64,000 bases of DNA from Ignavibacteriota bacterium. GTDB taxonomy: Bacteria > Bacteroidota > Ignavibacteria > SZUA-365. Position numbers and translations under genes: made by a program. This document shows positions 36,161 through 45,732 of the stretch, piece by piece. Under the pieces are notes generated by a model. The model made no database searches. It saw nothing but the letters and a program-made list of their open reading frames with translations, and had not been told where the DNA came from. The DNA lies in NCBI GenBank assembly GCA_016218045.1, contig JACRFB010000059.1:175182-239181 (forward strand). The letters are read 5' to 3'. Position 1 is the stretch's first letter. Every line of letters starts with the position of its first letter.

Positions 36161-39100
36161 TTACTTCACTTTCAGCAGCAGACCCGTGCGCCGCGCGCTC
36201 GGCGTTTCGACGCTGCATCGATACACACCAGCCGGCAGTCTGCCGGGAGACACCGGAAAACTGTGCGTGCCAGCAGAAAGCAGCCCCTCGTACACGGTGA
36301 GTACTCCACGCCCAGCGGCATCATACAGACGCACCGCAACATGCTCCTCCACGGGAAGCGCAAAGGTAATGGTGGTGCGTTCGTGAAAGGGATTCGGATA
36401 CACCGCGTACAAGCGGAAACCGGCCGAGGCAACTGCGACGCGCACTTCGGACGAATACTCGAAAGTCCCGTCGCGGTCCACCATACGAAGGCGGTACACA
36501 TACTCCTCCGCGGGCGGTAGCTGGGTATCCTCGAATACGTAATTGTTGCGGATGTCCGACGATCCGCTCGCCGGTACGGTCCCGATATACATCCAACCGC
36601 CGGTGCTTCGGCGCTCGACATCGTAGCGCAGTGCATTCAGTTCGCTGAGAGTGCTCCACGACAGCGACACACGCCCCGCGCTGAATCGCGCGCGAAGATA
36701 TTCAAGTTCGACGGGCAACGGACTGGTATTGTCACTCAATGTGAAGTCCGAGAACGCCGTCATGCCGCCCTGGCGCACTGTCCGCGCAACAGTGTCGATG
36801 GTGGATGCGGCATGGTGTGTCCATACACCGCCCGAACGCCGGGCCAGCCGCGCGTCGGCCTCGGCGGCAATCGAACCGAGCATGGCGGGTGTATAATGCA
36901 GCACCAGCTCGTATGTGTAGCCGCTTCCCCCCCACGCATCGATGCTCCAGTACGCGGAAGCGTGCGCACCCTGCGTCACCGCGGGAGGTGTTGTGCCGGT
37001 GCGTACGCGCGCGTGGAGGGAGTCGGGCACTGTGCCGCTTGAACCCCAGAGGAGTTCCAGCATCGTCCGGCCGCCCAGCGTGTACGTCGTCATCTGTCCG
37101 GTTCCAAGCAGTCCCTCCTGCCGCAGCATGGGTGGTGTAACCGAAGTCCCGAATTCATCGGAACCGAGATCGGTTCCGTATCCGCGCGTGCGCAGCCGTG
37201 TGCAGTGCCCGTCGATATCCGCATCGAGCGTATCGGATTCCACTCCCGCAATTCCATTTCCGTTCAGGAACCAGCACGTCCATCGCGTTGTGTCCACTGC
37301 GAGATTGCCCGTAGTGACTGCCGGGAACAGATCCGTCACGGAAATCTGCGATGTCGAACTCGGACTTCCCACCGAAGCGGTCAATGTCGCCACGTCGTTG
37401 TTTTCGACTGCTGTTTTCCAGGCGTGTGATGCGAGCGGAGTGCCCGCCCAGTCCGCAAGGCGTGTGGTGTCGCGCGCTGCAAGGAATTGATGGTTCGACG
37501 TCAGCGCCGGAACCCAGGCGTTGCCCATCCATCCCGACGTCTGAGCCGTGCCTATCGCATAATGGTAGTCGAGCCAGCCGCTCGACTGCCGGCCATTGAT
37601 GAAGACGTTGTTACGCAGCCGCGTGGTGCCGCTGCCACTGCGCAGGAACGCGTGTGTCGCTTGTGTCGCCGCCCCGCCGGCTGCGCCCGTGATCACAACG
37701 GTATTATGGAGAAACACACACAGGGAATCTGATGCGTGATCGATGCCCCTGAATCGTGTGTCGTATCCGAAACCCTCGCCGAGTGTCACCTGATTGTTGG
37801 CATACTGCCCGCGTCCTCCGAGAATCTGTATACCCGTCACCGAAGGTGCATTGACGCCGGAGTACTGATTGTCGCTGCCGACATCGTATACGCGATTGCC
37901 GCGTATGATACTGCCCGTTCGTGCACCCGTGACGACAAGCCCGTATGCGCCTCTCGGCGCGGATGTGGTGCTGCTGTTGTGTATCGTGCGTACGGTATTT
38001 TTTTCGATACGCAGAACGGCATCCCCCCGGATGCGCATGCCCGCGAGTGGCTGCGAGGAGGAAGTGACACTCAATCCGCTTGTATTCGATTCGAGGTCGG
38101 AAATGGTATTTCCGTTTACCTGCAGCACGCCTGATCCGCTCACCGCGATACCCGTAAGCCGCGCGTCGCCTCCAACAGTATACACCGCATGACCCACGAT
38201 ATTGTTCTCGACAAAAACAGTGTCGTTCGATGTGATGGAAAGGAGATCCGCGTTTGCGCCGACGGAAATGGTATCACACGGATTCGATCCACCGCCGAGC
38301 ACATTCCCGCTTACGGTCCCGACCACCGCCTTGCCTCCGGTGATGCCGAGAAGAATGCACGAATCAGCGCCGCGGGAAGCGATGTTGCCGATATGGTTAT
38401 TCTGCACACTCACGGGAGGCCTGCCGGGATCGTTCCCTGCCGCGATCACAATGCCCCGCACGGCGGTCGACGAGGCGAGCGGTGCACCGCCCCGGCTCGA
38501 ATCGCTTCCGCCGATACTGTTGTCGTGCACGATGTGCCCCATGCCGCCATCTTCCAAAACAATCGCGGAGAGTTCGCCCGCAACAACAGTACTGCGTGGC
38601 CGGTAGAAGTTGTTGCCCGCAATGGTCCAATCGTCGCCGTTCCCCGCGGGACCAAGCCACACGCCCCGGTATGAAAAATCCGTCAGCTCGTTGTCCACAA
38701 TGATTGTCGAGGAATTCTTTGCCGAGGATGACGCGCCTGCATATATACACACCGCGTGTGCGGAATCGCTCCAGATATGGGATCGGAATAGATTCTCGCT
38801 CACGAGTATGCTGTCGTTGCCGGTGGATGTGCCCGCGCCGATGTGCAGCAGTGCGGCGGTGCTGCTGCGGCCCTCCACAATGCAGTTGCGCACGGTATTA
38901 CGCGAGGCATCGTTCACGAACGAAAGCACGGACTGCGCCGTGGCGGCATTCACGAGACGAAGGTACCGTCCTCCATTGGCGTATCGGCCGTCGAACGATA
39001 CATGGTCGGCGCCATTGAGACGCAGCATCGCGTTTGCTGACATCGACCCGTGGATGACACGCACACGCGCGGTGTCCGGACGAATAGTGATGGTGTAGGC

Positions 39101-42100
39101 GGCCGTCGCGGGAGTCCGTGCCACGGTGTTCAGCGCCACGGCGCCGTCCTCGAACAATGAATCCCGTACAAGCACGGTGAGATCCGCGATGAGGGATTTG
39201 TTGTTCATGTCCGCAAAAAAGCCGGAGCTGCCCGTGAGCGATGGATATGTTCCGGGAATAGTCACCGTGCCGCTGATGGTGTCGGCGATGATGTAGGAGT
39301 GCGGCGTGCCTCCTATCGGAAACGCGGCGGTGGTTAATGCCACCGATGCGGGGGCGCTTGCGAATGTGCCCGCGTTGATGGCGACGTTCGGAACCGCGGC
39401 GCTGTCCTGCGCGACCACAAAGTATTGTATCACATTCCCGAGAGACACGCCTGTGCCGTTGAAAAGCAGCGAATAGTCGATCGTGAAGGAATACGGCGAG
39501 CTTGTTCCCGTCGCCTCCACCCATTTCCACCCGTCGGACGCACTGTTGTTGTTGCCCAGTGCGTTTGTCTCGGTGCTCTTTTTGAAATAGACACGAGGGC
39601 GCGTACCGCTCAATCCGCTCACACCGCTCGGATCGGTGATGGACACGTGCGTAAAGGGTCGCGTCGAGGTTGCCGCGCCGGGTGGCAGAGGATTATATAC
39701 AATCTCCGGACCCGCGTTGTCGGACCGATTAAAATTCCCTTCATCGGCTCCGATGTCGGGCGCAGTGCCGGTACCACCGTACCCCGAGGCGCCCTGCCGC
39801 GTCTGTCCGTCGTAATCGGACGTGATTCCCGCCACCGCGATGCCCGCACTTTCACACATGTTCACGCGCACGGTGTCGAGATGCACATCGTACGGCGTGG
39901 TGCTGATGTTGACAAAGGGCGGCAGACCGCTGAGTGAGAGCGTGTCGCGCGGAGCAACCCGGGCGCGGAACGCAGCCAGTGTTTGGTCGCCATTTGTCCC
40001 GTCCGTGAAGATCAGGCGTGTCGATGAAGGTGTGCCGACATAATACAGGTTGTTGTTCGAACTGCTGTCGTAACTGCTCAGCACTGAGCCATACCGGCGG
40101 TATGCCGAGGCGGTGCCCGATGTGCTTCCATGTCCGGCGAGATTGATGAAGATGTTGTTTTTCGCTGTGTACCGCGTGCTGTCGTCCACAAACACCGCGG
40201 CTGTTGACGCATTGGCGCCGCTCAACGATCCGTCGAGGTACACGGTGTTGTACAGGAGCTCTGCGCGCGTGCCGGTGACCGATATTCCGGCAAGCAGAGG
40301 TCCGACGTACGAGGGCGACATGTTCGGTGCGTAGAGTTCCGCGACAATATTGTTCGAGATTGTGGCGTTTCCACCCTCTCCTCGGATGCCTTGCACGAAC
40401 GAATTAACGCCACTCCCGTTCAGGTCTCGTATAAGATTCCGCGTGACGGTGATGCTTTTACATGTGTAGTTCCACCACACACCGACGGCGCCACCGAGAT
40501 CAAAATTACTGATCTGGTTCCGGTGAATCTCGATCGCGGAATCACCGCTGAAGGAGAGCCCGTAGGCACCACCCGAATTGGTGAAGTTGGTGATGCGACA
40601 ATCCTCGACTATGGCAACGGAGCTGTTCAGCAGAGTGATGCCGTTCGTACCAATGCGGCCGTGCAACGCTGTAATTGTATCACCACGAAATACCCGACGC
40701 GGTTTCGATACGGTGGACGAGTACACCGCGTAACACAGCGTGCCGTTCAGGTCCTCGAATCTGTTGCTGTCGAGTTCCTCCAACATCGGGGATCCATTGT
40801 TGTAGTAGCCATAGGTGTATCCCGCGGTTGTGTCGACTGTGTGCAGATTCGAGCCAATCAGGTTGTGATGCAGGCGCAGTGTGTCGGCAGCCGCGTACAC
40901 GCAATAGAGGTTTCCGGCGATGCCGGTCTTGCTGTTTCCGCTGACGGTGTTTCTGGTGGCAAGCACATGTGTCAGACCGCCGCTGCCGCCGAGATACAGC
41001 AGGTACATCATGCCCGTACCTGCAAGACTGTTGTTGGTGATGCGATTGCTGTCCACAACGAGTACCGCGACAGCTCCCGCGTTAAAGAAGCCGTAGAGCG
41101 CACCCGATGTGGCGGAGGAGTAACTGCAGCCGGAGATGGTGTTCCCGTACACGTCGATACGGCTGCCGTCGCCGCTGAAATTCACCGAGAGACCTATCAG
41201 ACTCGATGTTGTGCCGTCGCTTGTGACCGTGATGGTATTGTTTTCCACCCACAGACGCGCGGAGATACTGCCGGTGGCGAGTATGCCGTAGCAATTTGTT
41301 GTTGCGCCATCACCACCGTCGATCGTGTTGTAGGCGATGCGCATGGAATCCTGATACACCGCATAGATTCCGTGCGGTGCCGTGGTGGATCCGTAGCCGA
41401 AACCCGTGATGGTGTTGCCCGTCACGGTGCCGATCTCCACAAAGTGATCATATCGGTTGAACGGAGCGACCGCCTGGTTGTAGCCACGGGCTCCGATGCC
41501 GACCAGGGCGTTAACAATGGTGTTGCCCTGAATGGAGATCGACTCGTGCCGCCCATCCTCGTTGGCGACAGTGACACCGACCGCTGTTGTGTCGGTGGAT
41601 GTTGTCGCGACGGAGGTCGGCACCATGTTCGAAATCATGATACCGGTCGCGTACCGGTTCGACTTTGCTAGTGTGACCGTGCAGTTCCGAATCGTGACAT
41701 GTTTGCACCCGTTCGATGCGTTGGCCTTCCTCAACAGATACCCGTACTCGTAGCGGCCGTGATTAATGAACGATACCGTGTCGTCGGCCGCGTCGATGCC
41801 ATCGAAGGTGATGTAGTCGCCGCCTGTGATCTGAATCACCGCGTCGCCGTTGCCAAATTGTGTGCCGTTGCGCATTCCGCGTGTAGCCGGCACGACGATG
41901 GGATTCGCGCCGGTTCCGATGCGTTCGAAAACAATGGGTCGCGAGATTGTGCCCGTCGCTGTGATGGGCTGCAGTGTTTCGCGAAACGTCACCCCAGCCG
42001 AAACAAGAAACGTGACACCCGTACCTCCCACGCCGGATGCGTTCAGGGCATTTATAGCGGCGCCGAACGTAGTATAGTTGTTAGTGCCACTTCCGGAGGG

Positions 42101-42199
42101 ATTGATCGTCTTTGTGCCCGAGAGTTGCGCGGTTGCAACACCAGTGCAGACGAACAGCAACACACACGCGGCCATGCTCCGGTTAAGATTACCGTACAT
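36161..42199 (-). CDS. Very large (2012 aa) secreted beta-helix protein with T9SS sorting domain
   Basis: I chose ATG 42199 because AAGGGA lies 8 nt upstream and a signal peptide follows (MAACVLLFVCTGVATAQ). Residues about 25-830 and 1130-1740 are right-handed parallel beta-helix repeats, seen as recurring NNTI, GNTI and SITSND-type turns with asparagine ladders. Between them (about 850-1130) is an Ig-like region with low-complexity Ser/Thr. The C-terminus has a fibronectin-like stretch (LPVELEYLRARFSAGRVSLS) and a T9SS sorting domain (YAVYPNPFHERTTITFALP to LPAGVYRCSV). It is likely a surface adhesin or polysaccharide-binding protein; no catalytic residues are apparent. Confidence 0.82.
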   Translation of the reverse strand: MYGNLNRSMAACVLLFVCTGVATAQLSGTKTINPSGSGTNNYTTFGAAINALNASGVGGTGVTFLVSAGVTFRETLQPITATGTISRPIVFERIGTGANPIVVPATRGMRNGTQFGNGDAVIQITGGDYITFDGIDAADDTVSFINHGRYEYGYLLRKANASNGCKHVTIRNCTVTLAKSNRYATGIMISNMVPTSVATTSTDTTAVGVTVANEDGRHESISIQGNTIVNALVGIGARGYNQAVAPFNRYDHFVEIGTVTGNTITGFGYGSTTAPHGIYAVYQDSMRIAYNTIDGGDGATTNCYGILATGSISARLWVENNTITVTSDGTTSSLIGLSVNFSGDGSRIDVYGNTISGCSYSSATSGALYGFFNAGAVAVLVVDSNRITNNSLAGTGMMYLLYLGGSGGLTHVLATRNTVSGNSKTGIAGNLYCVYAAADTLRLHHNLIGSNLHTVDTTAGYTYGYYNNGSPMLEELDSNRFEDLNGTLCYAVYSSTVSKPRRVFRGDTITALHGRIGTNGITLLNSSVAIVEDCRITNFTNSGGAYGLSFSGDSAIEIHRNQISNFDLGGAVGVWWNYTCKSITVTRNLIRDLNGSGVNSFVQGIRGEGGNATISNNIVAELYAPNMSPSYVGPLLAGISVTGTRAELLYNTVYLDGSLSGANASTAAVFVDDSTRYTAKNNIFINLAGHGSTSGTASAYRRYGSVLSSYDSSSNNNLYYVGTPSSTRLIFTDGTNGDQTLAAFRARVAPRDTLSLSGLPPFVNISTTPYDVHLDTVRVNMCESAGIAVAGITSDYDGQTRQGASGYGGTGTAPDIGADEGNFNRSDNAGPEIVYNPLPPGAATSTRPFTHVSITDPSGVSGLSGTRPRVYFKKSTETNALGNNNSASDGWKWVEATGTSSPYSFTIDYSLLFNGTGVSLGNVIQYFVVAQDSAAVPNVAINAGTFASAPASVALTTAAFPIGGTPHSYIIADTISGTVTIPGTYPSLTGSSGFFADMNNKSLIADLTVLVRDSLFEDGAVALNTVARTPATAAYTITIRPDTARVRVIHGSMSANAMLRLNGADHVSFDGRYANGGRYLRLVNAATAQSVLSFVNDASRNTVRNCIVEGRSSTAALLHIGAGTSTGNDSILVSENLFRSHIWSDSAHAVCIYAGASSSAKNSSTIIVDNELTDFSYRGVWLGPAGNGDDWTIAGNNFYRPRSTVVAGELSAIVLEDGGMGHIVHDNSIGGSDSSRGGAPLASSTAVRGIVIAAGNDPGRPPVSVQNNHIGNIASRGADSCILLGITGGKAVVGTVSGNVLGGGSNPCDTISVGANADLLSITSNDTVFVENNIVGHAVYTVGGDARLTGIAVSGSGVLQVNGNTISDLESNTSGLSVTSSSQPLAGMRIRGDAVLRIEKNTVRTIHNSSTTSAPRGAYGLVVTGARTGSIIRGNRVYDVGSDNQYSGVNAPSVTGIQILGGRGQYANNQVTLGEGFGYDTRFRGIDHASDSLCVFLHNTVVITGAAGGAATQATHAFLRSGSGTTRLRNNVFINGRQSSGWLDYHYAIGTAQTSGWMGNAWVPALTSNHQFLAARDTTRLADWAGTPLASHAWKTAVENNDVATLTASVGSPSSTSQISVTDLFPAVTTGNLAVDTTRWTCWFLNGNGIAGVESDTLDADIDGHCTRLRTRGYGTDLGSDEFGTSVTPPMLRQEGLLGTGQMTTYTLGGRTMLELLWGSSGTVPDSLHARVRTGTTPPAVTQGAHASAYWSIDAWGGSGYTYELVLHYTPAMLGSIAAEADARLARRSGGVWTHHAASTIDTVARTVRQGGMTAFSDFTLSDNTSPLPVELEYLRARFSAGRVSLSWSTLSELNALRYDVERRSTGGWMYIGTVPASGSSDIRNNYVFEDTQLPPAEEYVYRLRMVDRDGTFEYSSEVRVAVASAGFRLYAVYPNPFHERTTITFALPVEEHVAVRLYDAAGRGVLTVYEGLLSAGTHSFPVSPGRLPAGVYRCSVETPSARRTGLLLKVK

Positions 42200-42339
42200 G
42201 ACACGTCCCTTCTTTCGTACGCCGCCTCCATCGAACATGCACGACTCGCGCAGACTGCTACAGGCTACTTCTTTGTCTGAAGATACGCCTTATTGTGGTG
42301 ATAAGGAACCGAGAGACCACGATGCGCCCCTGTTGTCCC

Positions 42340-42472
42340 GTCGCACCTCAACAAGCTCGGTGTGACACCACTTTGTTGTCCCGCTCTCCCGCTGTCCCGC
42401 TGTCCCGCTGTCCTGCTCTCCCAGCTTCTATCTCCTACATCCTAGATCCTAAATCCTACTTCCAATCTCCTC
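42340..42472. repeat. GGGACAGC-family octamers and CCTAGAT heptamers
   Basis: A CTCAACAAGCTCGG palindrome-like tract (42348-42361) precedes five to six inverted GGGACAGC units (CCCGCTGT/CCCGCTCT, about 42375-42420). CCTAGATCCTAAATCCTA heptamers follow (42425-42470). The neighbouring 42200-42340 region holds the promoter side of the beta-helix gene and no gene of its own. Confidence 0.8.
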
Positions 42473-42473
42473 C

Positions 42474-42511
42474 AAAAAAAACGCCGGACCCGCTGGCAAC
42501 GGATCCGGCGT
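42474..42511 (-). terminator. Rho-independent terminator of the flx-hdr gene set
   Basis: On the minus strand ACGCCGGATCCG pairs with CGGGTCCGGCGT (one mismatch) over a 7-nt loop, followed by eight T. It lies 26 nt after the stop of the last flx gene. Confidence 0.88.
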
Positions 42512-42536
42512 GTTCCGGGATCGTGTTCTTCTCTTC

Positions 42537-43370
42537 CTAGAACTCTTCCGGAAGTTCCTTGAGCTGCGTGTAGTTGAAGACGGGGCCGTCCTTGCAGACG
42601 TACACGCTGCCGATATTGCAGCGCCCGCATTTCCCGCAGCCGCATTTCATGCGGTTCTCGAGTGTGGTGATGATGTTTTCGTCGGTGAATCCGAGCTTCT
42701 GCATCACAGGCAAGGTGTATTTGATCATGATGGGCGGACCACAGATGATAGCAACACTGTTGTCGCCCGACGGCGCGAGTTTCTCGACTACGGTGGGCAC
42801 AAATCCGACCTCGCCCTTCCAGTCGGGCGTCTCCCCGCCCGGATCCACGGTCACCACCGTCTTGACACCAGCCATCGCGCCCCACTCCTCGAGTTCGCGT
42901 TTGTATACAAGATCGTTTACCGAACGCGCGCCGTAGACGATGGTCACATCCTTGAAACGGTCGCGCAAATCCAGCACGTTCCAGATGATGCAGCGCACGG
43001 GGGCGAGTCCGATGCCGCCCGCGATAAACACGACGTTTTTCCCCTCCATTTGCTCGAGCGGGAAATAATTCCCGTACGGACCGCGCAGCCCGATCACGTC
43101 GCCCACATTCAATCGCCGCATGGCCGTCGTCACGCGGCCGTATTGTTTGAACGAACATTCTATATAATCCATCCGCGTGGGCGACGACGCGATACAGAAC
43201 GTACATTCACCCTCGCCGAACACCGAATACTCGGCGAACTGTCCCGCGCGGAACGAAAATGTCTCCGCCACCACCGCATCCTTGAACTGCAGACGGAACG
43301 TCGTGGTGTCGGGGGTTTCCTGAATGATGTCTTTTACGACGAGGAGATGGGGAGTATAGAGGTTGGGCAT
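42537..43370 (-). CDS. flxA: FAD/NAD(P)-binding oxidoreductase subunit of the Flx-Hdr complex
   Basis: The product is 277 aa of the ferredoxin-NADP reductase/dihydroorotate dehydrogenase electron-transfer type. FRAGQFAEYSVFG and IASSPTRMDYIECSFKQYGR bind FAD, VFIAGGIGLAPVR binds the dinucleotide, and the C-terminal CGCGKCGRCNIGSVYVC holds a [2Fe-2S] cluster. It matches FlxA and the HydG/sulfhydrogenase gamma family. In the described FlxABCD-HdrABC system, NADH oxidation enters here. In this window it is the last gene of the cluster, separated from flxB by the S23 cassette, and is followed by a terminator. Confidence 0.85.
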   Translation of the reverse strand: MPNLYTPHLLVVKDIIQETPDTTTFRLQFKDAVVAETFSFRAGQFAEYSVFGEGECTFCIASSPTRMDYIECSFKQYGRVTTAMRRLNVGDVIGLRGPYGNYFPLEQMEGKNVVFIAGGIGLAPVRCIIWNVLDLRDRFKDVTIVYGARSVNDLVYKRELEEWGAMAGVKTVVTVDPGGETPDWKGEVGFVPTVVEKLAPSGDNSVAIICGPPIMIKYTLPVMQKLGFTDENIITTLENRMKCGCGKCGRCNIGSVYVCKDGPVFNYTQLKELPEEF

Positions 43371-43382
43371 GGCGGCTGACGT

Positions 43383-43840
43383 GAGAATTCAGAATCCTGA
43401 ATCCAGAATTCAGAATGGTAATGAAGAAGGTCGTTTATTTGTCGTTTCGAAGTATTGTCGACATGTATGATTCGAGGAGTTTGCTGGTTTCTTCGAGAAG
43501 TTCCTTTGCAAGTGCAATCTCACTGTACCCGAGATCACGTGTGAGAATCAGAAAATACCGGCATTCTTCCAGTGAGCCCTGAGCGATATTGAGATATCGG
43601 ACTTTGTCCGCTTTCGAACGTTTCTTGAATCCCTCGGCGATGTTCGCCGGAATCGACGAGGATGCACGGCGTAATTGCGAACTCAGGCCGTATAGTTCCT
43701 CTTTGGGAAATAGACGCGTCATTCGATACACTTGGAGGACAAACGCATGCGCCTTTTGCCATACGATCAGATCCTCAAATGTTGTCGCTGGTTCTCGCAT
43801 CAATATTCTGGATTCTGAATTCTGGATTCTGGATTCTTCG
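43383..43840 (-). mobile_element. Putative cassette: S23-type gene between inverted GAATYCA-family arms
   Basis: The left arm at 43384-43415 (GAATTCAGAATCCTGAATCC, then AGAATTCAGAAT) and the right arm at 43803-43838 (TTCTGGATTCTGAATTCTGG, then ATTCTGGATTCTTC) are inverted copies. They enclose a single gene whose start codon directly follows the arm end CAGAATATTG. The same arm end occurs in the ORF-less copy at 46.25 kb. The cassette occupies the entire gap between flxB and flxA, 14 nt from one gene and 5 nt from the other. Mobility is inference. Confidence 0.5.
43435..43800 (-). CDS. Four-helix-bundle protein (S23/IVP family)
   Basis: The product is 121 aa from ATG 43800 (MREPATTFEDLIVWQKAHAF). 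The family pattern is plain: FEDLIVWQKAHAFVLQVYRM, then LYGLSSQLRRASSSIPANIA, EGFKKRSKADKVRYLNIAQG, and SLEECRYFLILTRDLGY. It differs clearly from the S23-type gene at 14982-15338. No Shine-Dalgarno sequence is visible, since the repeat arm abuts the start. Its position inside an operon of electron-transfer genes makes a metabolic role unlikely. Confidence 0.87.
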   Translation of the reverse strand: MREPATTFEDLIVWQKAHAFVLQVYRMTRLFPKEELYGLSSQLRRASSSIPANIAEGFKKRSKADKVRYLNIAQGSLEECRYFLILTRDLGYSEIALAKELLEETSKLLESYMSTILRNDK

Positions 43841-43843
43841 AGG

Positions 43844-44872
43844 TCACTGACACTTCGCGTGAATGTCACCAACAATCTCCGCAATATCCACCCCCATCGC
43901 GCAGCCACGGGAGCAGCGTCCGCAGCCGGTGCAGAGGATTTCGCCGAAACGTTCGGGGTAGTAGCTGAATTTGTGCGAGACGCGCTGGCGGTAACGTTTG
44001 CCCTGGTCGTCGCGGGGATTGTGACCGGAGGCGTGTTTGGTGAACAGACCGTGCTGGCAGGCGTCCCAGTTCTTCATGCGCCGTCCCTCGAGGAAGCCCT
44101 CGGACTCGTCCACAATGTCGAAGCAGTGGCAGACGGGACAGGCGAACGCACACTGCGCGCACCCGACACAATTTTCGCCGAAGCTCTTCCAGGTCTCGCT
44201 CTCGAAATTGTTGCGGATCCACTCGCGCACACCCACGGCATCGAAGCGTTTTTCCGGTCCCTCGGCGGCGGCGGGCTGATCTTGCACCGCGGTGCCGTCG
44301 GCAAACAGCGCCGGAAACTGCGCAAGCAACGACGCGCCCTTCGGTGTGAGTACACGCACGGCGTATCCGCCACCCTGCTGCGGCTCGAGGAAAATATCTG
44401 AGCCCTCCATCGAGACAGGAGACAGTCCGACCGACGTGCAGAAACAATGCTGATCGCGGTACGTGCAGGGCATGCCCACTATCACCGTGTTGTCGGCGCG
44501 TGTGTTGAAGTATTCATCCTTGTAATCCCAGTTGAATACTTTCGACAGCGTGCCGATCGACTTCGCGTCGCAGGGACGCGCGCCGAACACGACGGTGGTG
44601 TGTGTGGGGAGCTCCGGCTCGAACAACACCACATCGTCGGCCGACTTCCTGTAGTAAAAGACGGCTTCCGTTTTCGGAAACACCTGCGATTTGAATGAAA
44701 GCTTCGTGGGTGTTTCGCCCGCGCGGAAGCGCAGCGCCTCGCCGTTCCGCACGGCGGTGAATTCACGTCCGTCTGGCGATTCGCCGATGACGATGTGGCC
44801 CTTCGCGACGAGGCCGTCGGCGAAGGCCTGAAGATTGTCGGCGGTGATTGTATACTTTTCCATGGCGCTCAC
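43844..44872 (-). CDS. flxB: Fe-S subunit of the Flx complex (FlxB-like, 4Fe-4S dicluster)
   Basis: The product is 342 aa. The C-terminal half has two ferredoxin-type clusters (CVGCAQCAFACPVCHC and CTGCGRCSRGCAMGVD). Extra cysteines are at GARPCDAKS and GMPCTYRDQHCFCTS in the N-terminal half, matching the hydrogenase/sulfur reductase beta-subunit (HydB-like) family to which FlxB belongs. It would relay electrons between the flavin subunit and the Hdr part. The ATG overlaps the flxC stop (ATGA), so translation is coupled. Confidence 0.83.
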   Translation of the reverse strand: MSAMEKYTITADNLQAFADGLVAKGHIVIGESPDGREFTAVRNGEALRFRAGETPTKLSFKSQVFPKTEAVFYYRKSADDVVLFEPELPTHTTVVFGARPCDAKSIGTLSKVFNWDYKDEYFNTRADNTVIVGMPCTYRDQHCFCTSVGLSPVSMEGSDIFLEPQQGGGYAVRVLTPKGASLLAQFPALFADGTAVQDQPAAAEGPEKRFDAVGVREWIRNNFESETWKSFGENCVGCAQCAFACPVCHCFDIVDESEGFLEGRRMKNWDACQHGLFTKHASGHNPRDDQGKRYRQRVSHKFSYYPERFGEILCTGCGRCSRGCAMGVDIAEIVGDIHAKCQ

Positions 44873-45732
44873 TTTATATACTCTTCACGGTCGGACGCAT
44901 TGTACGTGCCCACGAGCGTGGGAGACGCCGGATCCATCCCGGCCACGTAGTTGAATTCCGCGCGCGCGGTCATGCCCAGCGTGCGGTTCAGGAGAGACAG
45001 CGGTATGTCGGCCGGGCAGGCGCGCTCGCACTCGTTGCATCCCACGCAACGTCCGCCCAGATGGAAGGCGCGGATGATGTTCCACGAGGTGTTGCCGCGC
45101 AGCGACGCGCTGGTCTCGATCCACTGCGGCATGTTCTTGTCGGCGATGCATTGTTCACAGTAACACATCGGACACACCTGCCGGCAGGCGTGACAGCGAA
45201 TGCAGCGGTCGAACTCGGCCGCCCAGTACGCGAACCTGTCGGCGGCCGACATCGCCGCCAGCTCGCCTATCCGCGCGCCCTTTGTATCGGCCGGCTTGTC
45301 ATACGCCGCGGCTTCGCCCGCCACCGCATCGGCAAAAAAGGGTGCCTGCACCGTGCAGTGTATACACTTCGCCGCCGCGCCGCAGTTCGCCCAGTCCTGT
45401 CCCATCGTCTCCGTCACACCGCCGCAATGCACGCCGATGACAAAGACGCTGTCGCGGTCGATCTGCTGTTCCTGTATCAGCATCACGATGGCGCGCGCGT
45501 CACAGCCCTTTGCAACCACGGCCACCTTGCCGGCACCGGGACGCTTCTGGCGCGACAAGTACACCGCGAGATTATTCAGGGCGCTGTGATTAAAGACGAG
45601 GCGCTCCGCTTCCTCCGCGGTGCGCGCGATCAACGGACGCGTGTGATGAGGCCCTGCAGCTTCATACCCGATCACTGCCTCCACCGCGCCGCTCGAAAGC
45701 AGGTCGCGTGCGATATCCTTCACGTCAGGCAT
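44869..45732 (-). CDS. flxC: Fe-S subunit of the Flx complex (FlxC-like)
   Basis: The product is 287 aa from ATG 45732, preceded by a strong GGAAGGAGG. Two 4Fe-4S motifs are visible (CIRCHACRQVCPMCYCEQC and CVGCNECERACPADIPL), with further cysteines at AKGCDARAI and CGAAAKCIHC. It resembles the CoB-CoM-reductase/hydrogenase-associated Fe-S proteins named FlxC. It overlaps flxD by 8 nt and flxB by 4 nt, which supports one complex. Confidence 0.82.
   Translation of the reverse strand: MPDVKDIARDLLSSGAVEAVIGYEAAGPHHTRPLIARTAEEAERLVFNHSALNNLAVYLSRQKRPGAGKVAVVAKGCDARAIVMLIQEQQIDRDSVFVIGVHCGGVTETMGQDWANCGAAAKCIHCTVQAPFFADAVAGEAAAYDKPADTKGARIGELAAMSAADRFAYWAAEFDRCIRCHACRQVCPMCYCEQCIADKNMPQWIETSASLRGNTSWNIIRAFHLGGRCVGCNECERACPADIPLSLLNRTLGMTARAEFNYVAGMDPASPTLVGTYNASDREEYIK

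Noticed and set aside
43383..43840. Insertion sequence with a DDE or tyrosine/serine transposase
   Set aside because: The only gene inside is the 121-aa four-helix-bundle protein, which has no known catalytic residues; no transposase is seen anywhere in the window.
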